Shown one piece after another: positions 15,254 to 24,025 of a DNA stretch of 52,114 nt. A program made the position numbers and the translations under genes. Position 1 is the first letter of the stretch. Each line of letters opens with the position of its first letter. The DNA comes from CALCTE01 sp045585835. GTDB taxonomy: Bacteria; Bacillota; Clostridia; Oscillospirales; CAG-272. The DNA lies in assembly GCA_045585835.1 (NCBI GenBank), contig JAZMZG010000036.1, positions 1-52,114 on the forward strand, in the 5' to 3' direction. The notes under the pieces were generated by a model that worked only from the letters and a program-made list of their open reading frames with translations, was not told the origin of the DNA and did no database searches.

Positions 15254-16591
15254 TTAACCCAAGAAGCCCTTATAGTGACGCATCGTGATCTGTGCTTCGA
15301 GATCTTGCACTGTCTCAAGAATAACGCCTACTACAATGAGCAAGGAAGAACCGCCGAAAGCGATATTTCCAATGGGCACCAATGCGTTGATAACGAGGGG
15401 GAATACGGCAATTACGCCAAGGAAGAGAGCACCTACAAGAGTGATCTTGCCGAGAACCTTGTATATAAAGTCGCTCGTGGGCTTTCCGGGACGTATTCCC
15501 GTTATAAATCCGCCGTTCTTCTTCAAATTGTTAGCAACCTCAATGGGATTGAACTGAATGGTTGCCCAGAAATATGAGAAGAGGATTATCAATACAAAGT
15601 ACAAAATAATGTATACGGGGGAAGTAAAGGAGAAGAAATTATTTACTCCGCTCCAGAAGGAACTGTTGGGGAAAAAGCCTGCGATAGTTGCGGGAAGAGA
15701 TACGATGGAGGAAGCAAAGATGATAGGCATAACGCCCGACATATTCAGCTTCATGGGAAGATGTGTGCTCTGTCCGCCATACATCTTTCTGCCGACAACG
15801 CGCTTTGCATACTGTACTTGTAAACGACGCTCGGAATTCGTAATGAAGATTACGAATCCAACGATCAGTACCGCAACTGCGCAAACACCGATTACGGATG
15901 CTGCGTACTTAACGATCTGAATGTTTCTTCCTGCCGAAGCTCCGCTGTTTGCAAGGCTTACAATGTTAGTGTAAAGCGATGCGGGCCAGCTTGCAACGAT
16001 GTTTACAAGAAGTATAATGGAAATACCGTTTCCGATACCGTTTGTGTTGATTTTTTCTGCTATCCACATTACTATGGACGCACCGGCGCAGTAACAAGAA
16101 ATAATTACGAGTGCGCCGAAGAAGCCTTGACCGTCAGCGAGAATAAATCTTTCGCCTGCAATTCCATACATACCGTAGTTGAGGTAGGAATAGTAACCGT
16201 AGCTCATTACGATTGAAAGAACTATAGTAAGGATTCTTGTGTACATATTGATCTTCTTCTGGCCCTCTTCGCCTTCCTTCGAAAGTCTTTCGAGTGCGGG
16301 AATAGCGATAGTGAGAAGCTGAATTACGATCTGTGCGGTGATATAAGGTGATACAGACAAAGCAAATACAGTTGCCTGCGAGAATGCATTACCGGAGAGG
16401 ATATTGAGGTAACCGAATATCGTGTTACTCTGCTCCGCACCTGCCGCAAACAAAGCAGAAAGCGCTTCTGCGTTAACAAAAGGTACGGGGATCGCTGCAC
16501 CGATTCTGTAAATCAAAACAATAAGAAGTGTGAAAAGTATCTTGCTTCTCAAATCTTGGAGCTTAAACGCATTCTTAATTGTCTGAAACAT
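15254..16591 (-). CDS. secY: SecY, protein translocase channel
   Basis: The 445-residue pore subunit of the SecYEG translocon in the cytoplasmic membrane, with ten hydrophobic segments expected and visible. Recognisable blocks are the N-terminal RSKILFTLLIVLIYRIGAAI, the SVSPYITAQIVIQLLTIAIP segment near residue 80, and the GIRPGKPTSDFIYKVLGKIT loop near 360. It is in its usual place between rplO and adk. Confidence 0.98.
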   Translation of the reverse strand: MFQTIKNAFKLQDLRSKILFTLLIVLIYRIGAAIPVPFVNAEALSALFAAGAEQSNTIFGYLNILSGNAFSQATVFALSVSPYITAQIVIQLLTIAIPALERLSKEGEEGQKKINMYTRILTIVLSIVMSYGYYSYLNYGMYGIAGERFILADGQGFFGALVIISCYCAGASIVMWIAEKINTNGIGNGISIILLVNIVASWPASLYTNIVSLANSGASAGRNIQIVKYAASVIGVCAVAVLIVGFVIFITNSERRLQVQYAKRVVGRKMYGGQSTHLPMKLNMSGVMPIIFASSIVSLPATIAGFFPNSSFWSGVNNFFSFTSPVYIILYFVLIILFSYFWATIQFNPIEVANNLKKNGGFITGIRPGKPTSDFIYKVLGKITLVGALFLGVIAVFPLVINALVPIGNIAFGGSSLLIVVGVILETVQDLEAQITMRHYKGFLG

Positions 16592-16593
16592 AC

Positions 16594-17037
16594 TTAGATC
16601 ACCTCTGCCTTTCCGCCGGCAGCTTCAATCTTAGCTTTAGCGGATGCAGTAAATTTGCTTGCCTTTACCGTAAGCTTTGTGTTGATGTCGCCTTCGCCGA
16701 GAATCTTAAGTCCGCAGCAAGCGTTTTTGATAACGCCGTCTGCAAGGAGCTTTTCGATGTCAACTACTGCGCCGTCTTCATATTTAGCAAGAGTGGATAC
16801 GTTAACCGTTGCATATACTGTTGCAAACTTGCTGTTGTTAAATCCTCTCTTGGGAAGGCGTCTGTAAAGGGGAATCTGACCACCTTCGAAACCGGGGCGT
16901 ACTCCGCCGCCGCTTCTAGCTTTTTGACCTTTATGACCTCTGCCGGCTGTCTTTCCGTTTCCGGAACCGGGCCCTCTACCCTTGCGCCAAGCGCTTTCGG
17001 TGGAGCCTACTGCCGGTTTTAATTCTTGAAGCTTCAT
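16594..17037 (-). CDS. rplO: ribosomal protein L15
   Basis: A 147-residue late-assembly 50S protein. The glycine-rich basic N-terminal half (RKGRGPGSGNGKTAGRGHKG near residues 19-38) and the GFEGGQIPLYRRLPKRGF motif are diagnostic. It ends two bases before secY starts. Confidence 0.98.
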   Translation of the reverse strand: MKLQELKPAVGSTESAWRKGRGPGSGNGKTAGRGHKGQKARSGGGVRPGFEGGQIPLYRRLPKRGFNNSKFATVYATVNVSTLAKYEDGAVVDIEKLLADGVIKNACCGLKILGEGDINTKLTVKASKFTASAKAKIEAAGGKAEVI

Positions 17038-17075
17038 TTTGGGAACCTCCTTATTAGTATTTTTAACTCTTTAGG

Positions 17076-17255
17076 TTATTCTGCTTCAGCAACGTCGATG
17101 AGGTAAGAAATCTGCTTGATCTTTCCCTGTACACCGTCATTGTTTTCAAGCACGTTGGCATCGCCAACTTTGTGAAGTCCCAAAGAATTAGCGGTCACGA
17201 TGTGGGCGGGAACTCTGCCTATAAGGCTCTTTTTAAGTGTAATTTTAACTTTCAT
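17076..17255 (-). CDS. rpmD: ribosomal protein L30
   Basis: A 59-residue 50S protein too short for many gene lists. It reads MKVKITLKKSLIGRVPAHIV, followed by TANSLGLHKVGD, the conserved L30 core, and ends in VAEAE. It fills the gap between rpsE and rplO, the standard position of rpmD. A GAGTGGTGAGGAA stretch precedes the ATG. Confidence 0.96.
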   Translation of the reverse strand: MKVKITLKKSLIGRVPAHIVTANSLGLHKVGDANVLENNDGVQGKIKQISYLIDVAEAE

Positions 17256-17269
17256 TTCCTCACCACTCC

Positions 17270-17776
17270 TTAACCTTTGATTTCAGCGGGGCTTTTGCCT
17301 CTCATAGCGGCAACCTGCTCTGCTGTGCGAAGCTGTTTGAGTCCCTCAAATGTTGCCTTAACAACGTTTACGGGGTTGTTGGAACGAAGGCACTTTGTAC
17401 GAATGTCCTTAATGCCGACCATATCCATAACTGCACGTACAGCACCACCTGCGATAACGCCGGTACCTGCTGCAGCAGGCTTCAAAAGAACTGTGCCTGC
17501 GCCGTATACGCCGAGAATCTCATGGGGGATCGTTGTACCTTTAAGAGATACTGTGATCATATTTTTCTTTGCATCTTCGATGCTCTTTCTGATGGCATCG
17601 GGTACTTCCGCTGCTTTTCCGAGTCCGTAGCCTACGTGGCCGTTGCCGTCACCGACAACCATAAGAGCTGTGTATCTTGCGATACGGCCGCCTTTTACAG
17701 TCTTGGATACACGGTTAATCTGTACCAGCGATTCCTGGAGATCGAGAGTTGCGGGATCTAATCTGTTACTTGCCAT
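17270..17776 (-). CDS. rpsE: ribosomal protein S5
   Basis: A 168-residue 30S protein involved in decoding accuracy and mRNA entry. The double-stranded-RNA-binding-like N-terminal domain (VQINRVSKTVKGGRIARYTA near residues 17-36) and the GAGTVLLKPAAAGTGVIAGG loop are typical. The gene lies between rplR and rpmD. Confidence 0.98.
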   Translation of the reverse strand: MASNRLDPATLDLQESLVQINRVSKTVKGGRIARYTALMVVGDGNGHVGYGLGKAAEVPDAIRKSIEDAKKNMITVSLKGTTIPHEILGVYGAGTVLLKPAAAGTGVIAGGAVRAVMDMVGIKDIRTKCLRSNNPVNVVKATFEGLKQLRTAEQVAAMRGKSPAEIKG

Positions 17777-17790
17777 TTCTTCGCTCCTCC

Positions 17791-18147
17791 TTAGAACTTT
17801 AAGCCGCCGTCACGGGCGCCTTTTGCCAGACTTTCGATTCTTCCGTGATATACGTAGCCGCCACGGTCAAATACGACCTCGGTGATGCCCTTTTCAAGAG
17901 CTCTCTCGGCAACCATCTTGCCGACCTTCTCTGCATCTTCCTTGTTACCGCCGCCTACGAAATCCTTTTCGACGGATGAAGCGCTGCAAAGTGTTACACC
18001 GTTTACATCATCAATAATCTGAGCATAGATGTTTTTCAAAGAGCGACTGACACAAAGACGAGGTCTCTCGGGTGTGCCCGAAATGTTTGCTCTGATTCTC
18101 TTATGTCTTTTGATACGCTTAGCATTCTTATCAGCTTTTGTAACCAT
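17791..18147 (-). CDS. rplR: ribosomal protein L18
   Basis: A 118-residue 5S-rRNA-binding protein. The basic N terminus (KRHKRIRANISGTPERPRLC), the RSLKNIYAQIID segment and the GGYVYHGRIESLAKGARDGG C-terminal block identify the family. The gene lies between rplF and rpsE. Confidence 0.98.
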   Translation of the reverse strand: MVTKADKNAKRIKRHKRIRANISGTPERPRLCVSRSLKNIYAQIIDDVNGVTLCSASSVEKDFVGGGNKEDAEKVGKMVAERALEKGITEVVFDRGGYVYHGRIESLAKGARDGGLKF

Positions 18148-18165
18148 TTATTTTCGCTCCTTTCC

Positions 18166-18702
18166 TTATTTACCGGCCTTACCGGACTTACGTCTGATAA
18201 CTTCGTAGTCGTACTTGATGCCTTTGCCGAGGTAGGGCTCGGGGGGTCTCTTCTCACGGATATTAGCCGCGATCTGTCCGACTCTCTGCTTGGAGGGGCC
18301 GTGAATAATAATTGTGTTTGCATCGGGTACGTCGAAAGTGATTCCGTCTTCTTCCTCAAACTCAACGTTGTGAGAGAATCCAAGACCCATAACGATCTTC
18401 TTGCCCTGCTTTGCTACTCTGTAGCCTACACCGTTGATCTCAAGCTTCTTGGAAAATTCTTCGGTGACGCCGATGATCATATTGTTGATAAGCGCTCTGG
18501 TGAGACCGTGATATGCTCTGATCTCTTTTACTTCGCTTTCTCTTGTTACGGTTATTGTTCCGTTTGCGATCTCAACCTTTACTTCAGGTCTGATCGCTTC
18601 GGTAAGTGTTCCCTTGGGGCCTTTTACGGTTATAACACCATTAGCAAAAGTAACCTCAACTTTTTCGGGAATTTGGATTGGCATTCTTCCTATTCTTGAC
18701 AT
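18166..18702 (-). CDS. rplF: ribosomal protein L6
   Basis: A 178-residue 50S protein near the sarcin-ricin loop. It begins MSRIGRMPIQIPEKVEV, and the C-terminal repeat carries KRPPEPYLGKGIKYDYEVIR. The start at 18702 follows an AAGGGGG ribosome binding site. An upstream in-frame start at 18726 would run into rpsH and lacks family similarity. One short stretch encodes VEFEEEDGITFDVPDANTII, more acidic than usual in the second domain. Confidence 0.97.
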   Translation of the reverse strand: MSRIGRMPIQIPEKVEVTFANGVITVKGPKGTLTEAIRPEVKVEIANGTITVTRESEVKEIRAYHGLTRALINNMIIGVTEEFSKKLEINGVGYRVAKQGKKIVMGLGFSHNVEFEEEDGITFDVPDANTIIIHGPSKQRVGQIAANIREKRPPEPYLGKGIKYDYEVIRRKSGKAGK

Positions 18703-18715
18703 ATCCTTATCCCCC

Positions 18716-19114
18716 TTACCATACAAACGCGAGAACTTCGCCGCCGATGTGAAGAGCTCTTGCCTTCTTATCGGTCATAATACCCTTGGAAGTGGAAACG
18801 ATAGCGATACCGAGTCCTCTCATAACCTTGGGCATATCCTCGCAGCTTGAATAAATACGAAGACCGGGCTTGCTGACTCTGCGAAGTCCTTGAATGATTC
18901 TGGACTTGCCTTCGCCGTATTTCATCGTGATCTTGATAATACCCTGCTTGCCGTCTTCAATGATCTGATAATTCTTGATATAGCCTTCCTCAAGTAAGAT
19001 CTCCGCAATAGCCTTCTTCTGATTGGATGCGGGAATATCTACCGTAGGATGCTTTGCAGTGTTTGCGTTACGGATTCTCGTAAGCATATCTGCGATGACG
19101 TCTGTCATTTGCAT
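18716..19114 (-). CDS. rpsH: ribosomal protein S8
   Basis: A 132-residue 16S-binding protein that organises the central domain. It begins MQMTDVIADMLTRIRNANTA and ends with the GIAIVSTSKGIMTDKKAR and GGEVLAFVW motifs. In Escherichia coli S8 represses the spc operon by binding near the L5 gene. No such site was established here. Confidence 0.98.
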   Translation of the reverse strand: MQMTDVIADMLTRIRNANTAKHPTVDIPASNQKKAIAEILLEEGYIKNYQIIEDGKQGIIKITMKYGEGKSRIIQGLRRVSKPGLRIYSSCEDMPKVMRGLGIAIVSTSKGIMTDKKARALHIGGEVLAFVW

Positions 19115-19159
19115 CTTAAAAATCCTCCTTATGCAAGTGTGTCTATAATACTTGTTATA

Positions 19160-19345
19160 CTACCAGCTTGCTTTTTTCACACCGGGAATCTGGCCCTTGT
19201 ATGCCAATTCTCTGAAGCAGATACGGCAGATACCGTACTTGCGCAGATATGCGTGGGGTCTGCCGCAAATTTTGCATCTGTTGTATGCTCTGGTGGAAAA
19301 TTTAGGCTCTCTCTGTTGCTTGAGTATCATTGCCTTCTTTGCCAT
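19160..19345 (-). CDS. rpsZ: ribosomal protein S14, type Z (zinc-binding)
   Basis: A 61-residue short S14. Cys24 and Cys27 (CKICG) and Cys40 and Cys43 (CRICF) form the zinc site, and the protein ends in KASW. This is the short Gram-positive type rather than the roughly 100-residue zinc-free type. It lies between rplE and rpsH. Confidence 0.97.
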   Translation of the reverse strand: MAKKAMILKQQREPKFSTRAYNRCKICGRPHAYLRKYGICRICFRELAYKGQIPGVKKASW

Positions 19346-19362
19346 TATCTGTATCCTCCCGA

Positions 19363-19902
19363 TTACTTCGCAAAAGGAGCGCCCAAAAGCTTAAGGAGCT
19401 CTCTTGCTTCTTCGTCATTCTTTGCGGTTGTAACGAATGCGATGTCCATACCTCTGATCTTGTCGATCTTCTCGTACTCGATCTCAGGGAAAATGAGCTG
19501 CTCTTTGAGTCCCATTGCATAGTTTCCTCTTCCGTCGAAACCGTCGGGGTTGATTCCCTTAAAGTCACGTACACGGGGAAGTGCAATGTTAAAGAGTCTG
19601 TCAACAAACTCATACATTCTCTCGCCGCGGAGGGTAACCTTGACACCGACCTGCATACCCTGTCTTACCTTGAAGTTTGCAACAGACTTTTTAGCGGTCG
19701 TTGCAACAGCCTTCTGACCGGTGATAGTGGTGATGTCGTCGATAATAGACTGAATAACCTTGGGATTATCTCTTGCTTCGCCTGCGCCGACGTTGATTAC
19801 TATCTTGTCGAGCTTGGGTATCTGCATAGAGCTCTTATAGTTAAACTTCTTCATAAGCTCGGGAGCAATGCTTTCAAGGTAATATGTCTTAAGTCTTGCC
19901 AT
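19363..19902 (-). CDS. rplE: ribosomal protein L5
   Basis: A 179-residue 5S-rRNA-binding protein of the central protuberance that contacts S13 across the subunit interface. The MQIPKLDKIVINVGAGEARD block near residue 27 and the GNYAMGLKEQLIFPEIEYEK block near 125 are diagnostic. The gene lies between rplX and rpsZ. Confidence 0.98.
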   Translation of the reverse strand: MARLKTYYLESIAPELMKKFNYKSSMQIPKLDKIVINVGAGEARDNPKVIQSIIDDITTITGQKAVATTAKKSVANFKVRQGMQVGVKVTLRGERMYEFVDRLFNIALPRVRDFKGINPDGFDGRGNYAMGLKEQLIFPEIEYEKIDKIRGMDIAFVTTAKNDEEARELLKLLGAPFAK

Positions 19903-19921
19903 TTTCGTATCCTCCCTCGTC

Positions 19922-20236
19922 TTACAGAGCGTTGCCGCACTTGGCGCATACTCTGATCTTCTTACCGTCTTTGACTTCGGTCTTTACTCTAACGCCCTTG
20001 CCGCATTTTGCGCAGAAAGGCATTACTTTGCAGGCATACATGGGAGCTTCAGCCTCAACGATACCGCCGCTTTCGCCCTGTCTTCTGGGCTTAACGTGCT
20101 TGGATACCTTGTTGATGCCCTCGACGATGATCTTGCCCTCGTCGGGTGCGACCTGAAGAACTTTTCCCTTTTTGCCCTTATCGTCGCCTGATACAACGAT
20201 AACTGTGTCGTCTCTTCTTACATTCATCTTGTTCAT
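19922..20236 (-). CDS. rplX: ribosomal protein L24 with C-terminal CxxC pairs
   Basis: A 104-residue assembly-initiator protein of the 50S subunit with a KOW domain (DDTVIVVSGDDKGKKGKVLQ near residues 9-28). The C-terminal third has CAKCGKG and CAKCGNA, a possible zinc ribbon common in clostridial L24. The ATG at 20236 is preceded by GGGAGG at eight bases. An internal ATG at 20227 is less well placed. Confidence 0.97.
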   Translation of the reverse strand: MNKMNVRRDDTVIVVSGDDKGKKGKVLQVAPDEGKIIVEGINKVSKHVKPRRQGESGGIVEAEAPMYACKVMPFCAKCGKGVRVKTEVKDGKKIRVCAKCGNAL

Positions 20237-20252
20237 ACCGATAACCTCCCTA

Positions 20253-20624
20253 TTAAAGTACTTCGGGTGCCAAGGACAAAATCTTCATATAGTCCTTGTC
20301 GCGAAGCTCACGGGCAACCGGTCCGAAAATACGTGTTCCTCTGGGGTTCTTGTCGTCCTTCTTGATGATAACTGCGGCATTCTCATCAAATCTGATAGTC
20401 GAGCCGTCAGGTCTCTTGAGGGGCTGTACCGTTCTTACGACTACTGCCGCAACAACGTCACCTTTCTTAACAATTCCGCCGGGAGTTGCTTTCTTGACCG
20501 ATGCGATAACTACATCGCCGATTCCGGCATATCTTCTGCCTGTACCGCCAAGTACACGGATGCACAAAAGTTCTTTTGCACCGGTATTGTCGGCAACCTT
20601 CATAAGTGATTGTTGCTGTAACAC
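20253..20624 (-). CDS. rplN: ribosomal protein L14
   Basis: A 123-residue 50S protein at the intersubunit surface. It begins MLQQQSLMKVADNTGAKELL and contains the DENAAVIIKKDDKNPRGTRI and FGPVARELRDKDYMKILSLA blocks, both standard. The gene lies between rpsQ and rplX. Confidence 0.98.
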   Translation of the reverse strand: MLQQQSLMKVADNTGAKELLCIRVLGGTGRRYAGIGDVVIASVKKATPGGIVKKGDVVAAVVVRTVQPLKRPDGSTIRFDENAAVIIKKDDKNPRGTRIFGPVARELRDKDYMKILSLAPEVL

Positions 20625-20638
20625 TTTGTGTATCCTCC

Positions 20639-20920
20639 TTACTTAGCTTTCTCGATGATTTCAACAAGTCTCCAATTCTTGTTCTTGGAGAGAGGTCTTG
20701 TTTCCATTATCTCTACTTTATCGCCAATATTGCAGGTGTTACCTGTATCTTGCGCCATAAACTTTACAGAGCGTTTGATAACTTTGCCATACTTGGGATG
20801 CTTGATGTTGTCCTCAACCAAAACAACGATGGTGTCGGTCATCTTGTTGGAAACGACCTTACCGACTCTTGTTTTGCGGAGTGCTCTCTCGGCTGCGGGA
20901 GTCTTGATCTCATTACTCAT
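20639..20920 (-). CDS. rpsQ: ribosomal protein S17
   Basis: A 93-residue 16S-binding OB-fold protein. The core RKTRVGKVVSNKMTDTIVVL and the GDKVEIMETRPLSKNKNWRL motif are diagnostic. It has about eight extra N-terminal residues (MSNEIKTP) compared with short versions. The gene lies between rpmC and rplN. Confidence 0.98.
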   Translation of the reverse strand: MSNEIKTPAAERALRKTRVGKVVSNKMTDTIVVLVEDNIKHPKYGKVIKRSVKFMAQDTGNTCNIGDKVEIMETRPLSKNKNWRLVEIIEKAK

Positions 20921-20944
20921 TTTTTATATCTCCTTTCAACCAAG

Positions 20945-21145
20945 TCAGTTCTTACCTGCAATTTCGTTTTCACGAATTACAGTGAGAATTCTTGCGATTT
21001 CACGCTTTGTCTCAACGATCTTTGTGGGATTGTCGAGCTGATTGATAGCGTGTTGGAAACGAAGGTTGAACAATGCAGCCTTCTGCTCCTTGAGCTTGCT
21101 TTGCAGCTCTTCGGAGGTCAATTCACGAACTTCTTTAATATTCAT
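20945..21145 (-). CDS. rpmC: ribosomal protein L29
   Basis: A 66-residue protein at the peptide tunnel exit, next to L23, forming part of the docking area for trigger factor and SRP. The two-helix sequence KEVRELTSEELQSKLKEQKA and NLRFQHAINQLDNPTKI is typical. It starts directly after the rplP stop codon. Confidence 0.97.
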   Translation of the reverse strand: MNIKEVRELTSEELQSKLKEQKAALFNLRFQHAINQLDNPTKIVETKREIARILTVIRENEIAGKN

Positions 21146-21565
21146 TTATTTATCCTCCTCTGACTTTACTACAAATTTGCACTTAATGGGAAGCTTGTGG
21201 CTTGCAAGACGCATAGCCTCGCGTGCTACTTCCTCGGAAACGCCGTCCATTTCGAACATTACACGTCCGGGTTTAACTACTGCTACCCAATATTCAGGTG
21301 AACCTTTACCGCTACCCATACGGGTTTCAGCAGGTTTTTCCGTGATAGGCTTATCGGGGAAGATCTTTATCCAAACCTTACCGCCTCTTTTTACGTATCT
21401 GGTCATAGCGATACGGGCAGCCTCAATCTGATTGCTTGTGATCCAAGCGGGTTGAGTTGCCACGAGTCCGTAGCTACCGTTGGAAATGGTGTTACCTCTA
21501 TGAGCTTCACCCTTCAAACGACCTCTGTGAACTCTTCTGTATTTAACTCTCTTGGGCATTAACAT
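21146..21565 (-). CDS. rplP: ribosomal protein L16
   Basis: A 139-residue 50S protein near the A-site tRNA elbow. It begins MLMPKRVKYRRVHRGRLKGE and contains GRMGSGKG-like TRMGSGKGSPEYWVAVVKPG. The start at 21565 agrees with family N termini (ML.PKR) and with the GGAG site in the end of rpsC. It starts one base after the rpsC stop. Confidence 0.97.
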   Translation of the reverse strand: MLMPKRVKYRRVHRGRLKGEAHRGNTISNGSYGLVATQPAWITSNQIEAARIAMTRYVKRGGKVWIKIFPDKPITEKPAETRMGSGKGSPEYWVAVVKPGRVMFEMDGVSEEVAREAMRLASHKLPIKCKFVVKSEEDK

Positions 21566-21566
21566 T

Positions 21567-22238
21567 TTACTTCACCGCTCCTTCCTTTTTGGGAAGCTTC
21601 TTCACTTCGGAAAGTACCTCGCCCTTGTAGATCCAAACCTTGATACCGATCTTACCTGCGGTCGTATCAGCCTCAGCCGTGCCGTAGTCAATGTCAGCTC
21701 TCAAAGTCTGAAGGGGAATCGTACCCTCGTGATAGTGCTCGCCTCTTGCGATTTCAGCTCCGCCGAGACGGCCGCCGCAGTATACCTTGATACCCTTTGC
21801 GCCGAGTCTCATCGTTCTGCCGATTGCCTGCTTCATTGCTCTTCTGAAGGAGATTCTCTTCTCGATCTGAGCTGCAATGTTTTCAGCAACGAGTACAGAG
21901 CAAAGGTCAGGATCTTTAACCTGTTCAGCGCTTACGTGTACCGCAACGCCGAATACTCTTTCGATCTCAGCCTGAAGCTTCGTGATCTCCACGCCGCCTC
22001 TGCCGATTACCATACCGGGTTTTGCGCAGAAGATCTTTATCTTCATCTTCTTTGCGTTGTCTCTCTCAATTTCGATTTTGGAGACACCGGCAGGCTTAAG
22101 CTTTTCTTTAAGGTATTTTCTTACCTTATAGTCGAGAACCAAGTTGTCGCCGAAATCCTTGTCGGATGCGAACCATCTGGAATCCCAATCTTTAATTACG
22201 CCTACTCTGAGGCCATGAGGATTTACCTTATGTCCCAT
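21567..22238 (-). CDS. rpsC: ribosomal protein S3
   Basis: A 223-residue 30S protein forming the mRNA entry pore. It begins MGHKVNPHGLRVGVIKDWDS. The KH domain GXXG is seen in KPGMVIGRGGVEITKLQAEI near residue 72, and the C-terminal domain carries GAKGIKVYCGGRLGGAEIAR. It follows rplV by two bases. Confidence 0.98.
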   Translation of the reverse strand: MGHKVNPHGLRVGVIKDWDSRWFASDKDFGDNLVLDYKVRKYLKEKLKPAGVSKIEIERDNAKKMKIKIFCAKPGMVIGRGGVEITKLQAEIERVFGVAVHVSAEQVKDPDLCSVLVAENIAAQIEKRISFRRAMKQAIGRTMRLGAKGIKVYCGGRLGGAEIARGEHYHEGTIPLQTLRADIDYGTAEADTTAGKIGIKVWIYKGEVLSEVKKLPKKEGAVK

Positions 22239-22240
22239 GT

Positions 22241-22579
22241 TTATGCCTCCTTCTCTTTTACTACGATTGTAACGTGTGAAGTTCTTTTAAGAATGCGGTC
22301 TGCGCTGCCCTTTGCACGAGGCATAACCCTCTTCATTGTGGGGCCGGGGCATACAAAGCATTCCGAAACATAGAGCTTGTGAGGATCCATGTGATTGTTG
22401 TTCTCAGCGTTTGCCATTGCGCTCTTGAGAAGCTTAATGAGATACTCACTTGCAGCTTTGCGTGTGTTTTTAAGAATAGCCATCGCATAATCAGCATCTT
22501 TGCCTCTGATGAGGTCAAGTACGATCTGAACCTTGCGAGGAGATATTCTTGCATATTTTAAATACGCTCTTGCTTCCAT
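22241..22579 (-). CDS. rplV: ribosomal protein L22
   Basis: A 112-residue 50S protein whose long hairpin lines the peptide exit tunnel. Conserved blocks are ARISPRKVQIVLDLIRGKDA near residue 10 and the C-terminal MKRVMPRAKGSADRILKRTS. The gene lies between rpsS and rpsC. Confidence 0.98.
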   Translation of the reverse strand: MEARAYLKYARISPRKVQIVLDLIRGKDADYAMAILKNTRKAASEYLIKLLKSAMANAENNNHMDPHKLYVSECFVCPGPTMKRVMPRAKGSADRILKRTSHVTIVVKEKEA

Positions 22580-22594
22580 TTTTTCTTATCCTCC

Positions 22595-22864
22595 TCAAGA
22601 TGACTTGGAGCCTGCGTGGCCCTTGAACGTTCTGGTGGGTGCAAACTCACCGAGCTTGTGTCCTACCATATCTTCGGTCACATATACGGGAACGTGCTTT
22701 CTTCCGTCGTGTACGGCAATCGTGTGGCCTACAAACTCAGGAAATATCGTGGACGCTCTTGACCAAGTTTTGATAACTTTCTTTTCGTTCTTTTCATTCA
22801 TTTCGTTGATTCTGTTAAAGAGCTTCTCTTCAACATAAGGTCCTTTTTTAAGACTTCTGCCCAT
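22595..22864 (-). CDS. rpsS: ribosomal protein S19
   Basis: An 89-residue 30S head protein that pairs with S13. It begins MGRSLKKGPYVEEKLFNRIN and has the WSRASTIFPEFVGHTIAVHD block and a TFKGHAG C-terminal motif. The gene lies between rplB and rplV. Confidence 0.98.
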   Translation of the reverse strand: MGRSLKKGPYVEEKLFNRINEMNEKNEKKVIKTWSRASTIFPEFVGHTIAVHDGRKHVPVYVTEDMVGHKLGEFAPTRTFKGHAGSKSS

Positions 22865-22886
22865 TCTATATTACCTCCTTTGTAGA

Positions 22887-23717
22887 TTATTTACCGTTTC
22901 TGTGTTTTACGATGAACTTCTCGGTGCGAGCCTTCTTATTTCTTGTCTTATAGCCAAGAGCGGGCTTGCCCCAAGGAGTAACGGGACAGGGACGGCCGAT
23001 GGGAGAACGTCCCTCACCACCACCGTGGGGGTGGTCGCAGGGGTTCATTACGGAACCTCTTACGGTAGGACGAATGCCGAGGTGGCGAGTCTTACCTGCT
23101 TTACCGCGGTTGATGTTCTCGAATTCGATGTTGCCGACCTGACCGATCGTTGCTTTGCATTCGAAGGGAATATATCTAACTTCGCCGGAGGGAAGTCTTA
23201 CCTGAGCGATTCCGCCGTCTTTAGCAACAAGCTGTGCTGCAGCACCTGCTGCACGTACAAGCTGACCGCCTTTTCCGGGGTGAAGCTCAATGTTGTGAAT
23301 AAGTGTACCGGAAGGAATAAATCCGATAGGAAGTGTGTTACCGGGCTTGATGTCAGCATCTTTGCCGCTGTAGATCGTGTCGCCAACCTTGAGGTCAACG
23401 GGTGCGATAATATACTTCTTCGTTCCGTCCTCGTACTGTACAAGTGCGATATAGGGGTTTCTGTTAGGATCGTATTCGATTGCGATAACCTTTGCAGCAC
23501 CCTCAATATTGCGCTTGAAGTCGATTATTCTGTACTTTCTCTTGTTGCCGCCGCCCTGGTGACGTACGGTGATTCTACCGTAGCTGTTACGGCCTGCGTG
23601 CTTCTTGAGAACTGTTAAAAGGCTCTTTTCGGGAGTCGTCTTTGTGATCTCCTCAAAGCTGGGGACAGACATCTGTCTGCGCGAAGGGGTGGTAGGCTTA
23701 TATTTAAATGTTCCCAT
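22887..23717 (-). CDS. rplB: ribosomal protein L2
   Basis: A 276-residue protein near the peptidyl transferase centre. The N-terminal KYKPTTPSRRQMSVPSFEEI, the GRNSYGRITVRHQGGGNKRK block and the C-terminal MNPCDHPHGGGEGRSPIGRP, including the functionally important histidine, are all present. The gene lies between rplW and rpsS. Confidence 0.98.
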   Translation of the reverse strand: MGTFKYKPTTPSRRQMSVPSFEEITKTTPEKSLLTVLKKHAGRNSYGRITVRHQGGGNKRKYRIIDFKRNIEGAAKVIAIEYDPNRNPYIALVQYEDGTKKYIIAPVDLKVGDTIYSGKDADIKPGNTLPIGFIPSGTLIHNIELHPGKGGQLVRAAGAAAQLVAKDGGIAQVRLPSGEVRYIPFECKATIGQVGNIEFENINRGKAGKTRHLGIRPTVRGSVMNPCDHPHGGGEGRSPIGRPCPVTPWGKPALGYKTRNKKARTEKFIVKHRNGK

Positions 23718-23734
23718 TACTTGTCACTCCTTCC

Positions 23735-24025
23735 TTAATTCATACCCTCGAAGAACTCGATGGGTTTAGAGTCTGCCGTGAGCGTCACGATAGCTTTCTT
23801 CCACTCGGAAGTGTAGCCTGCGTGTACGCCCATTCTCTTGGGCTTTCTCTTAACTGTCATTGTGTTGACGCTGTCAACGCTTACTTTGAATATTTCTTCT
23901 ACTGCCTTTTTAACCTCGGGCTTTGTCGCAGAGCTTGCAACCTTGAAGGTGTAAACCTTATTTGCGGTTCTGTCCATAGAGTCCTCAGTGATTATAGGGC
24001 GGATGATGATGTCATGTGCTAACAT
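23735..24025 (-). CDS. rplW: ribosomal protein L23
   Basis: A 96-residue tunnel-exit protein and the main ribosomal contact of trigger factor, which is also encoded in this window. It begins MLAHDIIIRPIITEDSMDRT and has the YTFKVASSATKPEVKKAVEE block. Its ATG shares one base with the rplD stop codon (TAATG). Confidence 0.97.
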   Translation of the reverse strand: MLAHDIIIRPIITEDSMDRTANKVYTFKVASSATKPEVKKAVEEIFKVSVDSVNTMTVKRKPKRMGVHAGYTSEWKKAIVTLTADSKPIEFFEGMN